Positions 51,858 to 60,848 of a DNA stretch of 64,000 bases are shown one piece after another. The notes below the pieces were generated by a model, which saw only the letters and a list, made by a program, of their open reading frames with translations, was not told where the DNA came from and made no database searches. The position numbers and the translations under genes were made by a program. Within the stretch, counting starts at the first letter, position 1, and every line of letters begins with the position of its first letter. The DNA comes from Candidatus Kinetoplastibacterium galatii TCC219 (GTDB lineage Bacteria; Pseudomonadota; Gammaproteobacteria; Burkholderiales; Burkholderiaceae_B): the NCBI RefSeq assembly GCF_000340905.1, contig NC_020284.1, positions 62,001 through 126,000 of the forward strand, in the 5' to 3' direction.

Positions 51858-54173
51858 GTGCGTTTTTTTATAAGTCTAGCTTCTAGCATTGTATGTTTGC
51901 TAACTTTTTTTGATGCAACATCGTCGACAATATTGTCAAAAACTCCACAGCAGACTGATCGCTTATTTGCTGATGATTTAGGTCAACTACAAATTTCTTC
52001 AACTATTAGCAAATTTGATTTACCGTTTGATGATCTACCATTGTTTTTGATTGCGGATCATATTAATGATGATACAGATGGTTCATTTAGTCTAGTTGGA
52101 AACGCTCAGTTACGCAGAATGGATTCTGTTATTAAGGGAAATCATATTAAATTTTATCGTGATAACGGTAACATATATGTAGATGGTAATGTATATATTA
52201 GATTAGGTAATAGCACATTAATCGGATCAGATGCTTTTCTAAATATATATCCTGTTAATGGATATATAAAAAATGTTAGATTTTGGAAATGCTACAATGA
52301 TGTTTATGCTGAAGCAGATAGAGTTGATATAATAAATCAATCAAAAATTAAATTACTTAATGTTGTGTATTCTGGAGTAGAAAACTACAAAGAATCATGG
52401 TATACAAAGTCTAGTTCTATGATATTAGACTTTGATAAGAACATAGCTAATCTTATTAATGGTCGTTTATATTTATGTAATATACCTATTCTTTACATGC
52501 CGTATATTAGTTTTCCAATAAGACCTGAACCTAAATCTGGATTTTTAATGCCAACCTATAGTTTGGTATCTGGAAATGGTTACGATATTATTCTCCCATA
52601 CTATATTAATATTTCTAGTTATTGTGATGCAACCATTTACCAAAGAATTTCAAGTCAAAGAGGATTTATCCTTTCAAACGAGTTTAGATATGTTAATGAT
52701 AATTACTATGGCGTTGTTAATGGTAGTTATGTATATAAAGATAAGATAACTGGTCTCGACCGCTGGTATTATAAGTTTAGAAACTGTTTTTATATAAAGG
52801 ATAACCTGTCATTAGATTTTGATATCTCAAGAGTATCAGATAATTATTTCTTTAGAGATCTATCCTTTAGATATAGCGATAATGATGAACGTAAGTATTT
52901 ATCTCAGATTAGCAAAATAAGTTGGCATGGTGATAATTTTGATACTTATGTAAAATTATCTTCTTATCAAGTATTGGTAGATGGTATTGAAACCAATTTT
53001 TATTATAAAAGACTTCCTGAAATTTTTGTTAGATATAATGATTTGTATGGCAAACTAGGTATTGATCTAGATTTTAATATGGTAAGATTGATAAGATCTC
53101 GTTATGAAAGAGATTCATTAAATGATAACTGTAACCGTTTGCAGTTTTACCCAAGCATTAACTATAATTTAGCAAGTGATCCCTATTACATAACTTCTAA
53201 GTTTGGAGTTCATCTTTCTGAATATTATTTAAAAAATGATATTAATTCTTATTATAAATCTAGGGTTGTGCCAATATTCTCTTTGAGTTGTGGTTCTTAT
53301 ATTGTTAATAATGTTTCTATATTCAAAAAATCTTTTAATCAAATTATAGAACCAAAATTTTTTTATTTGTATATTCCCTATTCCAATCAAGAAGATTTGC
53401 CTTGTTACGATACTACTCGAATTGACTTTAGTTTTCAAAGTCTTTTTGATGAAAATATATATGATGGTGGTTGGGATAGAATTTCTGATGCTAATCACAT
53501 AACACTTCTATTGAAGGCTAAATATAGTGATGTTAATTTAGAGCATGAAAAAATATCTATTTCTGCAGCAAATAGAATATATTTAGATAGAAGGAAAGTA
53601 TTTATGCCAGGAGAGGTATTATGTAACAATAGCATCTCTAACTTATTGCTATCTTTTACAACATCTCCATTAATTGATACTGTTGTCGAAGCATGTTTTG
53701 ATTATGATCTTTGTAAGAATAATTTATGCAAATACTTAGCAAGTATTAAATGGAATCCTCAAGAATCAACAAACATTAACCTTTTGTACAAATATCAGAA
53801 TGAAACACAAGATATTCTAAGAACTATTATTTTGTCTTTTCAGTGGCCACTAACAGAAAAATTTTATGGGTTAGGGAGATTAGATTTTTTGCATAGTTTT
53901 AATATGAAAGGTGATAAAAAAATCAGTGTCCCAAAATTTCTTATAGGTTTTGAATATAAAAAAGACAAATCATGGATTAATAGACTAGTATTTCACCGTT
54001 ATAGCTTATTTAATGGAAATATTAATAATGCGTTACTATTCCAACTTGAGCTTAGAGGTCTGGGGACTATAGGGACTGATATGACAGATCTACTAGAGAG
54101 CAGTGTTTATGATTATAAGCCGCTGATAAATAATGATAATTCTTTAAACTCAATTTTTGATAATTATGAATGA
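51858..54173 (+). CDS. lptD: LPS-assembly protein LptD
   Basis: 771-residue outer-membrane protein that inserts lipopolysaccharide with LptE. N-terminal signal peptide (ISLASSIVCLLTFFDATSS), an OstA/LptA-like jellyroll (about 65-190), then the large barrel from PYISFPIRPEPKSGFLMP (about 215) to LLFQLELRGLGTIGTD near the C-terminus. GTG start at 51858. The positions matching the E. coli disulfide cysteines hold other residues: YSGVE where E. coli has TSCLP, and DKSWINR where E. coli has SSCCYAIR. Other Cys occur elsewhere in the barrel. Overlaps surA by 4 nt (ATGA). Confidence 0.9.
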   Translation: MRFFISLASSIVCLLTFFDATSSTILSKTPQQTDRLFADDLGQLQISSTISKFDLPFDDLPLFLIADHINDDTDGSFSLVGNAQLRRMDSVIKGNHIKFYRDNGNIYVDGNVYIRLGNSTLIGSDAFLNIYPVNGYIKNVRFWKCYNDVYAEADRVDIINQSKIKLLNVVYSGVENYKESWYTKSSSMILDFDKNIANLINGRLYLCNIPILYMPYISFPIRPEPKSGFLMPTYSLVSGNGYDIILPYYINISSYCDATIYQRISSQRGFILSNEFRYVNDNYYGVVNGSYVYKDKITGLDRWYYKFRNCFYIKDNLSLDFDISRVSDNYFFRDLSFRYSDNDERKYLSQISKISWHGDNFDTYVKLSSYQVLVDGIETNFYYKRLPEIFVRYNDLYGKLGIDLDFNMVRLIRSRYERDSLNDNCNRLQFYPSINYNLASDPYYITSKFGVHLSEYYLKNDINSYYKSRVVPIFSLSCGSYIVNNVSIFKKSFNQIIEPKFFYLYIPYSNQEDLPCYDTTRIDFSFQSLFDENIYDGGWDRISDANHITLLLKAKYSDVNLEHEKISISAANRIYLDRRKVFMPGEVLCNNSISNLLLSFTTSPLIDTVVEACFDYDLCKNNLCKYLASIKWNPQESTNINLLYKYQNETQDILRTIILSFQWPLTEKFYGLGRLDFLHSFNMKGDKKISVPKFLIGFEYKKDKSWINRLVFHRYSLFNGNINNALLFQLELRGLGTIGTDMTDLLESSVYDYKPLINNDNSLNSIFDNYE

Positions 54174-55567
54174 TGAGACTCAGTAAAATTATATTAATGA
54201 TTATTTGTGCCATATCTGTACCAGTATTATCGTTTGTAGCATTTGCTAGTGATTTGTTATACGAAGATAAGATAGTAGCTATAGTTAATAAGGAAGTGAT
54301 TAGATTAAGCGATTTAGTTAAAATTGAGAATTATTTTATTAATAACTTAATGAAAAATAAAATGAATATTCCTGATAAATTTGTCTTGCGTGCACAGTTA
54401 CTAAATCAAATGATTGATTGCGAATTGATAAGGCAGGAGTCTAATAAGATAGGCATTTTTATTGATGATAATAAATTAAATACTGTTATATCCGATATGA
54501 TTGATGAATCTAAATTGAATTTAGAATCATTTCGGTCAAAAATAGAAACGGATGAATCTACTCCTTGGGATATATATTTGTATAATATTAAAAATACTAT
54601 TTATTTAAATAGCCTAAAGCAGCATCTAATTGAGGAAAAGATACAAATAACGGATCAGGATATAGATAATCTTTTATATGAGTTAAATTACGGAAGTAAA
54701 TGCGCTGAAAGTTTTTTAAAAAATAGAAAAAGCTATAAAAACTTATATTCTTTATCACAGGTATTATTGAAAATACCGCAAAATTCCTCAAAGAAAATTA
54801 TTAATGATTCCTGTGAAATATTAAAAGAAATTCATAATAGACTAAGATCTGGAGAAAACTTTGATGATTTATCTAGTGAATTTTCTTATAATCATTCTAT
54901 ATTTTTTATAGATCATTTAGGAACTAAACCTTTAGAATGTTGGCCTGAATTGTTTATTAAGGCTATAGAGGATTTATCCGAAGGGCAGGTTAGTGAGATT
55001 TTTAGAAGTTCTAGTGGTTTTCATATTATAAAAGTAATGGATATAATTCCCTGTAATATTGAAAATGATGATGTGCTTTTTAAGAAATTTAATCAAATTT
55101 TAACTAGAAAAGAAAGTGACTCAATAATTCAGAAAGAAGTTCAACATATTTTGATAAAATGTCATGAAATATTTAATGAAAAGACAGTAATTGAGAAATT
55201 GGAGAATATTCGTAGTGATATAATTTCCGGTAAAGCAAGTTTCTATGATATGGCATGTAATTACTCTGATGATGTAACCGCTTCTCAAGGCGGAGTAATA
55301 GGTTGGGTAACTCCTGGCACCCTTGTAAAGGAGCTTGATAGTGTTATTAATAAGTTGGATCCTGGTCAAATTAGTAGCGTCATAAAATCACCATATGGTT
55401 ATCATTTAATAAAGGTTAATGATATTAGGGATAAAGATATATTTAATGAGAATAAGCGCATTAGAGCAAAAGAATACCTTATTGAATTGAATAAACAATA
55501 TGTTTTTGATAATTGGTTTAGTAATATTAAAACACGCTCTTTTATAGATAATAGATTGATGAATTAA
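54170..55567 (+). CDS. surA: periplasmic chaperone and prolyl isomerase SurA
   Basis: Escorts outer-membrane proteins, including LptD, through the periplasm. Signal peptide LMIICAISVPVLSFVAFAS, N-terminal chaperone domain (about 30-170, starting DKIVAIVNKEVI), then two parvulin domains: the first (about 185-290) is diverged, the second (about 315-420) keeps DVTASQGGVIGWVTPG and YGYHLIKV. 465 residues (E. coli 428). The start overlaps the lptD stop, so the chaperone is translated together with one of its main clients. Confidence 0.92.
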   Translation: MMRLSKIILMIICAISVPVLSFVAFASDLLYEDKIVAIVNKEVIRLSDLVKIENYFINNLMKNKMNIPDKFVLRAQLLNQMIDCELIRQESNKIGIFIDDNKLNTVISDMIDESKLNLESFRSKIETDESTPWDIYLYNIKNTIYLNSLKQHLIEEKIQITDQDIDNLLYELNYGSKCAESFLKNRKSYKNLYSLSQVLLKIPQNSSKKIINDSCEILKEIHNRLRSGENFDDLSSEFSYNHSIFFIDHLGTKPLECWPELFIKAIEDLSEGQVSEIFRSSSGFHIIKVMDIIPCNIENDDVLFKKFNQILTRKESDSIIQKEVQHILIKCHEIFNEKTVIEKLENIRSDIISGKASFYDMACNYSDDVTASQGGVIGWVTPGTLVKELDSVINKLDPGQISSVIKSPYGYHLIKVNDIRDKDIFNENKRIRAKEYLIELNKQYVFDNWFSNIKTRSFIDNRLMN

Positions 55568-55580
55568 AAAGAAAAAAGCA

Positions 55581-56372
55581 ATGACGATTTTCAAGCCTCG
55601 CAAACGTTTTGGGCAAAATTTTCTTATAGATGATAGCATTATAGAAAAGATTATGATTGCTATAAACCCAAAAAGTAATGATTCTATCATAGAGATAGGG
55701 CCTGGTTTATCAGCTTTAACAGCGCCTCTTTTAGATAAACTGGATTCTTTAATTGCTATCGAAATAGACAAAGATATAGCTAGAATTTTGAGAGACAGAT
55801 ATTCTTCTAAGAAATTAATACTATTAGAAAATGATGTCATGAAACAAGATTTCAGTATATTTGGTCGCAATATTAGAATAGTTGGTAATTTACCTTACAA
55901 TATATCTAGTCCACTGCTTTTTCACTTAATGTCTGTTGCTGATATTGTAATAGATCAGCATTTTATGCTTCAAAAAGAGGTTGTTGATAGAATGGTAGCT
56001 ATACCTTCCAGCAAGAGCTATGGTCGCCTGTCAGTTATGTTACAAGAACGTTATAAAATTGAAAAATTATTTGATGTTTCGCCAGAATCGTTTTATCCCA
56101 AACCTAAAGTTTTTTCATCCATTGTTAGATTAATTCCTTTATCAGATGAACGTAATAAACCTAATAATTATTTATTATTTAAAAAGATAGTCCTAGAAGC
56201 TTTTTCAAAAAGAAGAAAAACATTGAGAAATTCTTTGAAGAATATCTCAAAGAATATACATTGGGATAAATTAATGATATCTCCTGAATCTAGAGCTGAG
56301 GATATTTCAGTTGAGCAATTTATCAACCTATCTGATCATTTTTTTAATGATCAGATAGGTTGTAGATTATAA
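55581..56372 (+). CDS. rsmA: 16S rRNA dimethyladenosine transferase
   Basis: KsgA-type enzyme dimethylating A1518 and A1519 of 16S rRNA. RKRFGQNFLID at the N-terminus, SAM motif IEIGPGLSALT (about 33-43), acidic IEIDKD, and catalytic NLPYNISSP. 263 residues (E. coli 273). It starts 13 nt after surA; in E. coli pdxA lies between them, and it is absent here. The last 16 codons overlap a 17-bp perfect hairpin. Confidence 0.95.
   Translation: MTIFKPRKRFGQNFLIDDSIIEKIMIAINPKSNDSIIEIGPGLSALTAPLLDKLDSLIAIEIDKDIARILRDRYSSKKLILLENDVMKQDFSIFGRNIRIVGNLPYNISSPLLFHLMSVADIVIDQHFMLQKEVVDRMVAIPSSKSYGRLSVMLQERYKIEKLFDVSPESFYPKPKVFSSIVRLIPLSDERNKPNNYLLFKKIVLEAFSKRRKTLRNSLKNISKNIHWDKLMISPESRAEDISVEQFINLSDHFFNDQIGCRL
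56324..56362. terminator. 17-bp perfect inverted repeat within the rsmA 3' coding end
   Basis: Arms 56324-56340 and 56346-56362 are perfectly complementary with a 5-nt T loop. The hairpin lies wholly inside rsmA, 10 nt before its stop ends, and 13 nt after the mgtE stop on the other strand. The flank toward plus is A/T-rich (TAGATTATAAAATTTATAAT) without a pure T run. It probably works as a two-way terminator or mRNA 3' protector for the convergent pair. Confidence 0.65.
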
Positions 56373-56375
56373 AAT

Positions 56376-57824
56376 TTATAATAAAAATATTGTGGACAGC
56401 CCTAAGAAAACTATAAACCCTAAAGAATCAGTAGCGAATGTTAGAAGAACTGATGATCCGATAGCAGGATCTTTATTAAAATGAGCTCTAAGCATAGGAA
56501 CTATAACTCCTACTAAAGTTCCTATAAGAACGTTACATATAATAGCGCCCATTATCACTAATGCTATTAAAACAGAATTAGACATAGACCAAGCAAATAC
56601 AGCAGCAACAATTCCTCCACTAGTCCCAATAAAGGAAGCAAGAATCATTTCTCTTTTAAGTAATGGAAGAAAATCTCTTTCTGTAATATGATTGGTAGCA
56701 AGTGCCCTTATTACCATTGTCATGGTTTGATTGCCAGAATTCCCTCCTATTCCAGCTACTATAGACATAAGAAAAGCAAGAACAACTAGCTTACTTACTG
56801 TATTTTCAAACCTCGATGCTATGAATGAAGAAACAGAAGCTGTGAACAAGTTTACTAGTAACCATGGGGCTCTATTTAATATGGCAGTAGTTATAGGTGC
56901 AAATATATCTTCTTCTTGTAATCCAGCACGAGATAATGCTTGTGCATTTGAGTCCTCTTGAATTACATCAACTACATCAGCTATTGTTACACGCCCAACT
57001 AATCGACCGTAATCATCTATTACTGGAGCTGAAACAAGGTCGTATCTTTCAAATGCTGCAGCAGCATCAGTATCTGAATCCAAAGGATTTATAGTCAAAA
57101 AGTCTCTAATCATCACATGATCAACATCATTACTGGGATCACTAACTAATATTTTTACGAGAGGTAGAACACCTTGTAATTTATCTTGTCTATCTACAAC
57201 GAAGATTTGATCTGTATGATCAGGAAGTTCTTGTAACCTTCTAAGATATCTAAGCACAACCTCAAGTGTTACATCTTCCCTTACTTTAACCATTTCGAAA
57301 TCCATAAGAGCGCCGACGCTTTCTTCAGGGTAGGCCATTGCCTCTAACAGCCTAGCACGTTCCTCATCATCTAGTCGTTTTTCTACCTCCACTATAACTT
57401 CTGATGGAAGATCTGTAGATATATATGCTAGTTCATCAGCATCCATTTTGCTTGTTACGGCGACCAAATCATGCCAGCTCATTACTTCAATAAGTGATTC
57501 TCTTACCCAGTTCTCTACCTCTATAAGAACATTAGGTTTGTGATCTTGATCAACTAGAGACCATATAACAAGTCTTCTATCCTTCGGTAATGATTCTAAA
57601 ATGAATGCTATGTCAGCATTATGCAGAGAATTGATTAATGATCCAAGCTCATGAATTATGTTGTTTTTGTTGAAATCAGTTGATATATTTATTCCCAGAT
57701 CGTTTTCATGATTGTGTTTCTTAAAATATTCTTGTATTCCTAACAGAGCACTTTTTACATCATCGTGATCTAATCTTCGTATTACAACGGATTTTTTTTG
57801 TGAGGCATTAGTAATTCTTTTCAT
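56376..57824 (-). CDS. mgtE: magnesium transporter MgtE
   Basis: 482 residues. The cytosolic N domain (about 40-160, helical repeats including DADELAYISTDLPSEVIVEVEKRL-type sequence), paired CBS domains (about 165-290: VGALMDFEMVKVREDVTLEV, then PVIDDYGRLVGRVTIADVVDVI) sense Mg2+, and five C-terminal membrane helices carry GGNSGNQTMTMVIRALA. Channel for Mg2+ uptake. Its stop lies 3 nt from that of rsmA. Confidence 0.94.
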   Translation of the reverse strand: MKRITNASQKKSVVIRRLDHDDVKSALLGIQEYFKKHNHENDLGINISTDFNKNNIIHELGSLINSLHNADIAFILESLPKDRRLVIWSLVDQDHKPNVLIEVENWVRESLIEVMSWHDLVAVTSKMDADELAYISTDLPSEVIVEVEKRLDDEERARLLEAMAYPEESVGALMDFEMVKVREDVTLEVVLRYLRRLQELPDHTDQIFVVDRQDKLQGVLPLVKILVSDPSNDVDHVMIRDFLTINPLDSDTDAAAAFERYDLVSAPVIDDYGRLVGRVTIADVVDVIQEDSNAQALSRAGLQEEDIFAPITTAILNRAPWLLVNLFTASVSSFIASRFENTVSKLVVLAFLMSIVAGIGGNSGNQTMTMVIRALATNHITERDFLPLLKREMILASFIGTSGGIVAAVFAWSMSNSVLIALVIMGAIICNVLIGTLVGVIVPMLRAHFNKDPAIGSSVLLTFATDSLGFIVFLGLSTIFLL

Positions 57825-57831
57825 TTTCTTT

Positions 57832-58236
57832 TTAAATAGATTTCAGAGATCGACTATTTCCTTGTTCATCTATTGCCACATAAGTTAATTTAGCTTCAAC
57901 GACCTTTATAGGTTCCTGATTGAAAGGTCTTTTTTGAGCATAAACGTCTAAAGATAATGTGATAGATGTATTGCCGGTTTTTACTATTGAAGCGTATAGA
58001 CTTATTAGATCTCCAACTAATATAGGAGCTTTAAATTGAATAGAATTAACAGCAACAGTAGCTACTTTTCCGCATGCTATTTTAGCAGCTAGTATTGAGC
58101 CTGCTATATCAATTTGTGACATTATCCATCCACCAAACACATGCCCATTAATGTTTGAGTCTGATGGCATCGGCATTATTTTTAAAACTAATTCTTGTTC
58201 ATTAATTTCTTTTGTAGATTCTGTGAATATTTGCAT
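57832..58236 (-). CDS. acyl-CoA thioesterase (YciA-like hotdog)
   Basis: 134-residue hotdog-fold thioesterase that hydrolyses acyl-CoA. MPSDSNINGHVFGGWIMSQID carries the N..G..FGG..M signature with the catalytic Asp (in SQIDIAG), and VNSIQFKAPILVGDLI follows. Length is like E. coli YciA (132). It precedes mgtE by 7 nt on the same strand, so the two are likely co-transcribed. Substrate chain length unknown. Confidence 0.87.
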   Translation of the reverse strand: MQIFTESTKEINEQELVLKIMPMPSDSNINGHVFGGWIMSQIDIAGSILAAKIACGKVATVAVNSIQFKAPILVGDLISLYASIVKTGNTSITLSLDVYAQKRPFNQEPIKVVEAKLTYVAIDEQGNSRSLKSI

Positions 58237-58323
58237 AATTTTATTAGCTTTATAGTAAGATTATTTCGAAACTTGTACTTCTATCAATATGTTAGTTGTT
58301 TTTCTATACTAAAAATAATAATA

Positions 58324-59205
58324 TTAGTTTGTTATGTTGCTTATTTTAGGTCGAATCATATCTAGCAAATCCATATAAATTGACTTGTTCCCAGCTAAAA
58401 TCCATCCATTATTAGCAGGCCATGGGTTTTTATTTGTTATATCTTCGCATATTCCGCCAGCTTCTCTTAGAATTATTGTGCCAGCTGCAACATCCCATGC
58501 TGATAAACCGAACTCCCAGTATCCATCGTACCTTCCGCAAGAAATCCATGCCAAATCCAGTGCAGCTGACCCCATTCTCCTAATACTCCTAGTATTTTTT
58601 AACATATCTTTCAATATCTTCATCTGTTTTTCATGATATAAGCAGTTATTGTATGGTAAACCAGTGGACACTATAGACTTGTTAAGATATTCAGTATTTG
58701 AGCATTTTATTTGTCTTCCATTTAATAATGCTCCATGACCTAGTATGGCTGCAAATGTTTCATTTCTGCTTGGATCGTGTATCACTCCTACTATTGGAGT
58801 GTCTTTTTCTAATTTAATTTCATTAATAAAAGTTCCTGCATGAGCTACTAAAGCAATAGATATTGAATAATGTGGAATCCCATGTATAAAGTTTGTTGAT
58901 CCATCGAGAGGATCTATATACCATGTTGCTACTTTTCCTATATTTCCCCCGGATTCTTCTGTTACAACACTGTATTCATTGCCAGCTATAGTTAGTGTGT
59001 CTATAATTTCACGCTCTGATTCTTTGTCTGCTTGAGAGAATAAATCATTATCGTTTTTATTATGTACTATAAGTTTCTGAAGATTATGGAAATAATATTG
59101 CAAAATTCGCGCTCCAGATTTTGCAGCTTCTAATGCCATATCCAATGTAGTGGATAGTTTCTTATCATTTAATTGTAAGGATTTTGAGGTAATATCGTTA
59201 AACAT
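58324..59205 (-). CDS. suhB: inositol monophosphatase family protein SuhB-like
   Basis: 293 residues. Metal-site motifs of the Li+-sensitive phosphatase family are complete: Glu83-Glu84 in VTEESGG, WYIDPLDGSTNF (Asp98, Asp101) and WDVAAGTIILREAGG (about 233-247). SuhB in bacteria acts on inositol phosphates and as an rRNA transcription/assembly factor. The N-terminus is about 20 residues longer than E. coli SuhB (267); an internal start is possible (Met at residue 23 would fit). Other family uses (CysQ-like, NADP phosphatase) cannot be excluded. Confidence 0.82.
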   Translation of the reverse strand: MFNDITSKSLQLNDKKLSTTLDMALEAAKSGARILQYYFHNLQKLIVHNKNDNDLFSQADKESEREIIDTLTIAGNEYSVVTEESGGNIGKVATWYIDPLDGSTNFIHGIPHYSISIALVAHAGTFINEIKLEKDTPIVGVIHDPSRNETFAAILGHGALLNGRQIKCSNTEYLNKSIVSTGLPYNNCLYHEKQMKILKDMLKNTRSIRRMGSAALDLAWISCGRYDGYWEFGLSAWDVAAGTIILREAGGICEDITNKNPWPANNGWILAGNKSIYMDLLDMIRPKISNITN

Positions 59206-59305
59206 TTATTAGTTACATGGTTTGGTTATTTATAATAATGAAATAAAAAATTTGTTTATTATATCAGCGTAACAATAATTATTTAATATAATCTTATAGT
59301 TCGTT

Positions 59306-59359
59306 TAATGATCAATCAGATTATCACATTAATTGCATTAATAATTTAATTGATCATTA
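59306..59359. repeat. 11-bp inverted repeat around an inner hairpin, upstream of tRNA-Lys(UUU)
   Basis: TAATGATCAAT (59306-59316) and ATTGATCATTA (59349-59359) are perfect reverse complements 32 nt apart. Between them ATTAAT-TGC-ATTAAT can form a smaller hairpin. The right arm contains the -35 of the tRNA promoter. Confidence 0.6.
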
Positions 59360-59379
59360 TGATAAAAATATAGTATAAT
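59350..59379 (+). promoter_or_regulatory. sigma70 promoter of tRNA-Lys(UUU)
   Basis: TTGATC (59350-59355), 18 nt, TATAAT (59374-59379), 16 nt before the mature tRNA. The -10 is a perfect consensus match; the -35 sits in the right arm of the inverted repeat. Confidence 0.62.
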
Positions 59380-59395
59380 CTAAAAATCGCTAGTA

Positions 59396-59471
59396 GGGGT
59401 GTTAGCTCAGCCGGTAGAGCAGTTGACTTTTAATCAATTGGTCGTGGGTTCGATTCCCGCACACCCCACCA
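59396..59471 (+). tRNA. tRNA-Lys (anticodon TTT)
   Basis: 76 nt: GGGGTGT pairs with ACACCCC, discriminator A and encoded CCA. The anticodon stem-loop GTTGA-CTTTTAA-TCAAT gives TTT. Its 3' end is 4 nt from the stop of the convergent permease gene. Confidence 0.96.
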
Positions 59472-59475
59472 TTTT

Positions 59476-60348
59476 TTATGCTCTTATTTTTATAGATATA
59501 AGAATCGATAGTATAGCCATAAATATACCAAGTATATTATTTTTGTTTAATTGTTCTTTAAACAAGAAAATTCCTACAATTGTCCCTGATATAACAACTC
59601 CTAAATTCATAACTATAAATACAGTTGACGGCATGTTATTTAGGTATTTATGTGCTTTTATATATGAAATTATATTAACCCAGTTAAGAGCACCAATTAA
59701 CAATCCATTTATAATATTATTTTTGCTAAAATGAAATTGTTTTTTTATAGTGGAAATATATATTACCATCACAATACTAGCTATTAAAAAAGATAAAAAT
59801 AAACAATTTGTTAGTGAATTGTTGCTGCTTATTTTTTTAAATAAAATATCACATATTCCATATGTTAAACATACCAATACAGGCCATTTGAAATCAGAAA
59901 AAGTTTTTTCTTCTAAAATATGCTTTTGTTGTTTGTCTAGTAATAAGAATATGGAAAATATAGCAATTATTATTTGGATGGTTTTTATGCTGCATCCTTT
60001 ATCATTAAATATTATAAAGGATGCTATGATAGGTATCACTATAGACATGCGTTGAAATATTTCGCTTTTCGCAACCCCAAAATATTTTATAGATTGTGCC
60101 ATTGATATAAAACCTAGTGGTAATAAACATCCGATAATTAATATAGTATGCAGGTCGCCACTTACCATATATATTAGATAATATTCAGTGTATATTCTAA
60201 AAGAAAGTAAGCTAAAAAATGCAGCTATTATATAGTTTATGAGAATAATTTCACTTAGATCTATTTTGTTTGCATTCTTTTTTAAGATTATTGAGACTAG
60301 TATACTGCAAGTAATACTAATAGAAAGGCACAAAAAACCAACAATCAT
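59476..60348 (-). CDS. DMT-superfamily (EamA-like) permease
   Basis: 290 residues with about ten membrane helices in two repeats, the DMT/EamA arrangement. The second repeat ends with GVVISGTIVGIFLFKEQL and NILGIFMAILSILIS, the typical EamA C-terminal pattern; the first repeat has the matching VIPIIASFIIFNDKG. Such carriers move amino acids, nucleotide sugars or other metabolites; the substrate here cannot be told. It is Ile/Lys/Asn-rich like the rest of the genome. Its position between tRNA genes has no partner genes to hint at a function. Confidence 0.8.
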   Translation of the reverse strand: MIVGFLCLSISITCSILVSIILKKNANKIDLSEIILINYIIAAFFSLLSFRIYTEYYLIYMVSGDLHTILIIGCLLPLGFISMAQSIKYFGVAKSEIFQRMSIVIPIIASFIIFNDKGCSIKTIQIIIAIFSIFLLLDKQQKHILEEKTFSDFKWPVLVCLTYGICDILFKKISSNNSLTNCLFLSFLIASIVMVIYISTIKKQFHFSKNNIINGLLIGALNWVNIISYIKAHKYLNNMPSTVFIVMNLGVVISGTIVGIFLFKEQLNKNNILGIFMAILSILISIKIRA

Positions 60349-60385
60349 GGTTTTAGATCCTCTAGAAAACTATATAGGATAAGCT

Positions 60386-60462
60386 TGGCGGAGCGGACGG
60401 GACTCGAACCCGCGACCCCCGGCGTGACAGGCCGGTATTCTAACCAACTGAACTACCGCTCC
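60386..60462 (-). tRNA. tRNA-Asp (anticodon GTC)
   Basis: Minus strand, 77 nt: GGAGCGG pairs with CCGCTCC, discriminator G, encoded CCA. The loop CTGTCAC in the stem CCGGC/GCCGG gives GTC. Last of three tRNAs in tandem (Ala, Glu, Asp). Confidence 0.96.
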
Positions 60463-60473
60463 AGCTCTTTAAA

Positions 60474-60549
60474 TGGCGTCCCCTAGGGGATTCGAACCCC
60501 TGTACTCACCGTGAAAGGGTGATGTCCTAGGCCTCTAGACGAAGGGGAC
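60474..60549 (-). tRNA. tRNA-Glu (anticodon TTC)
   Basis: Minus strand, 76 nt: GTCCCCT with AGGGGAC, discriminator G, encoded CCA. The stem-loop ACACT-like CACCC-TTTCACG-GGTG region gives anticodon TTC. Besides translation it is the substrate of HemA in haem synthesis. 11 nt separate it from tRNA-Asp. Confidence 0.95.
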
Positions 60550-60559
60550 AAAAATAATT

Positions 60560-60635
<76 letters not shown>

Positions 60636-60848
60636 TCCATTTCTATTCATTGTCTAGTTTGTCATTATGCAGTAGTTTTATTTTATGTGCAAGCATATTT
60701 TTATGTAAAATTATTTCTGTTTTATTTTATTTGCGTTTTAAACACATGTTCGTTGATATTTATTAAAATAGCCCATACATGTTTTATAAATTTTAAACAA
60801 AACATTAGGGGAGAGTATTTTTTAAAAAAACTTTATCTCTATTTTGGT

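Noticed and set aside
59399-59734. Open frame starting within tRNA-Lys(UUU)
   Set aside because: Begins in the tRNA and runs opposite the DMT permease gene; not a plausible protein gene.
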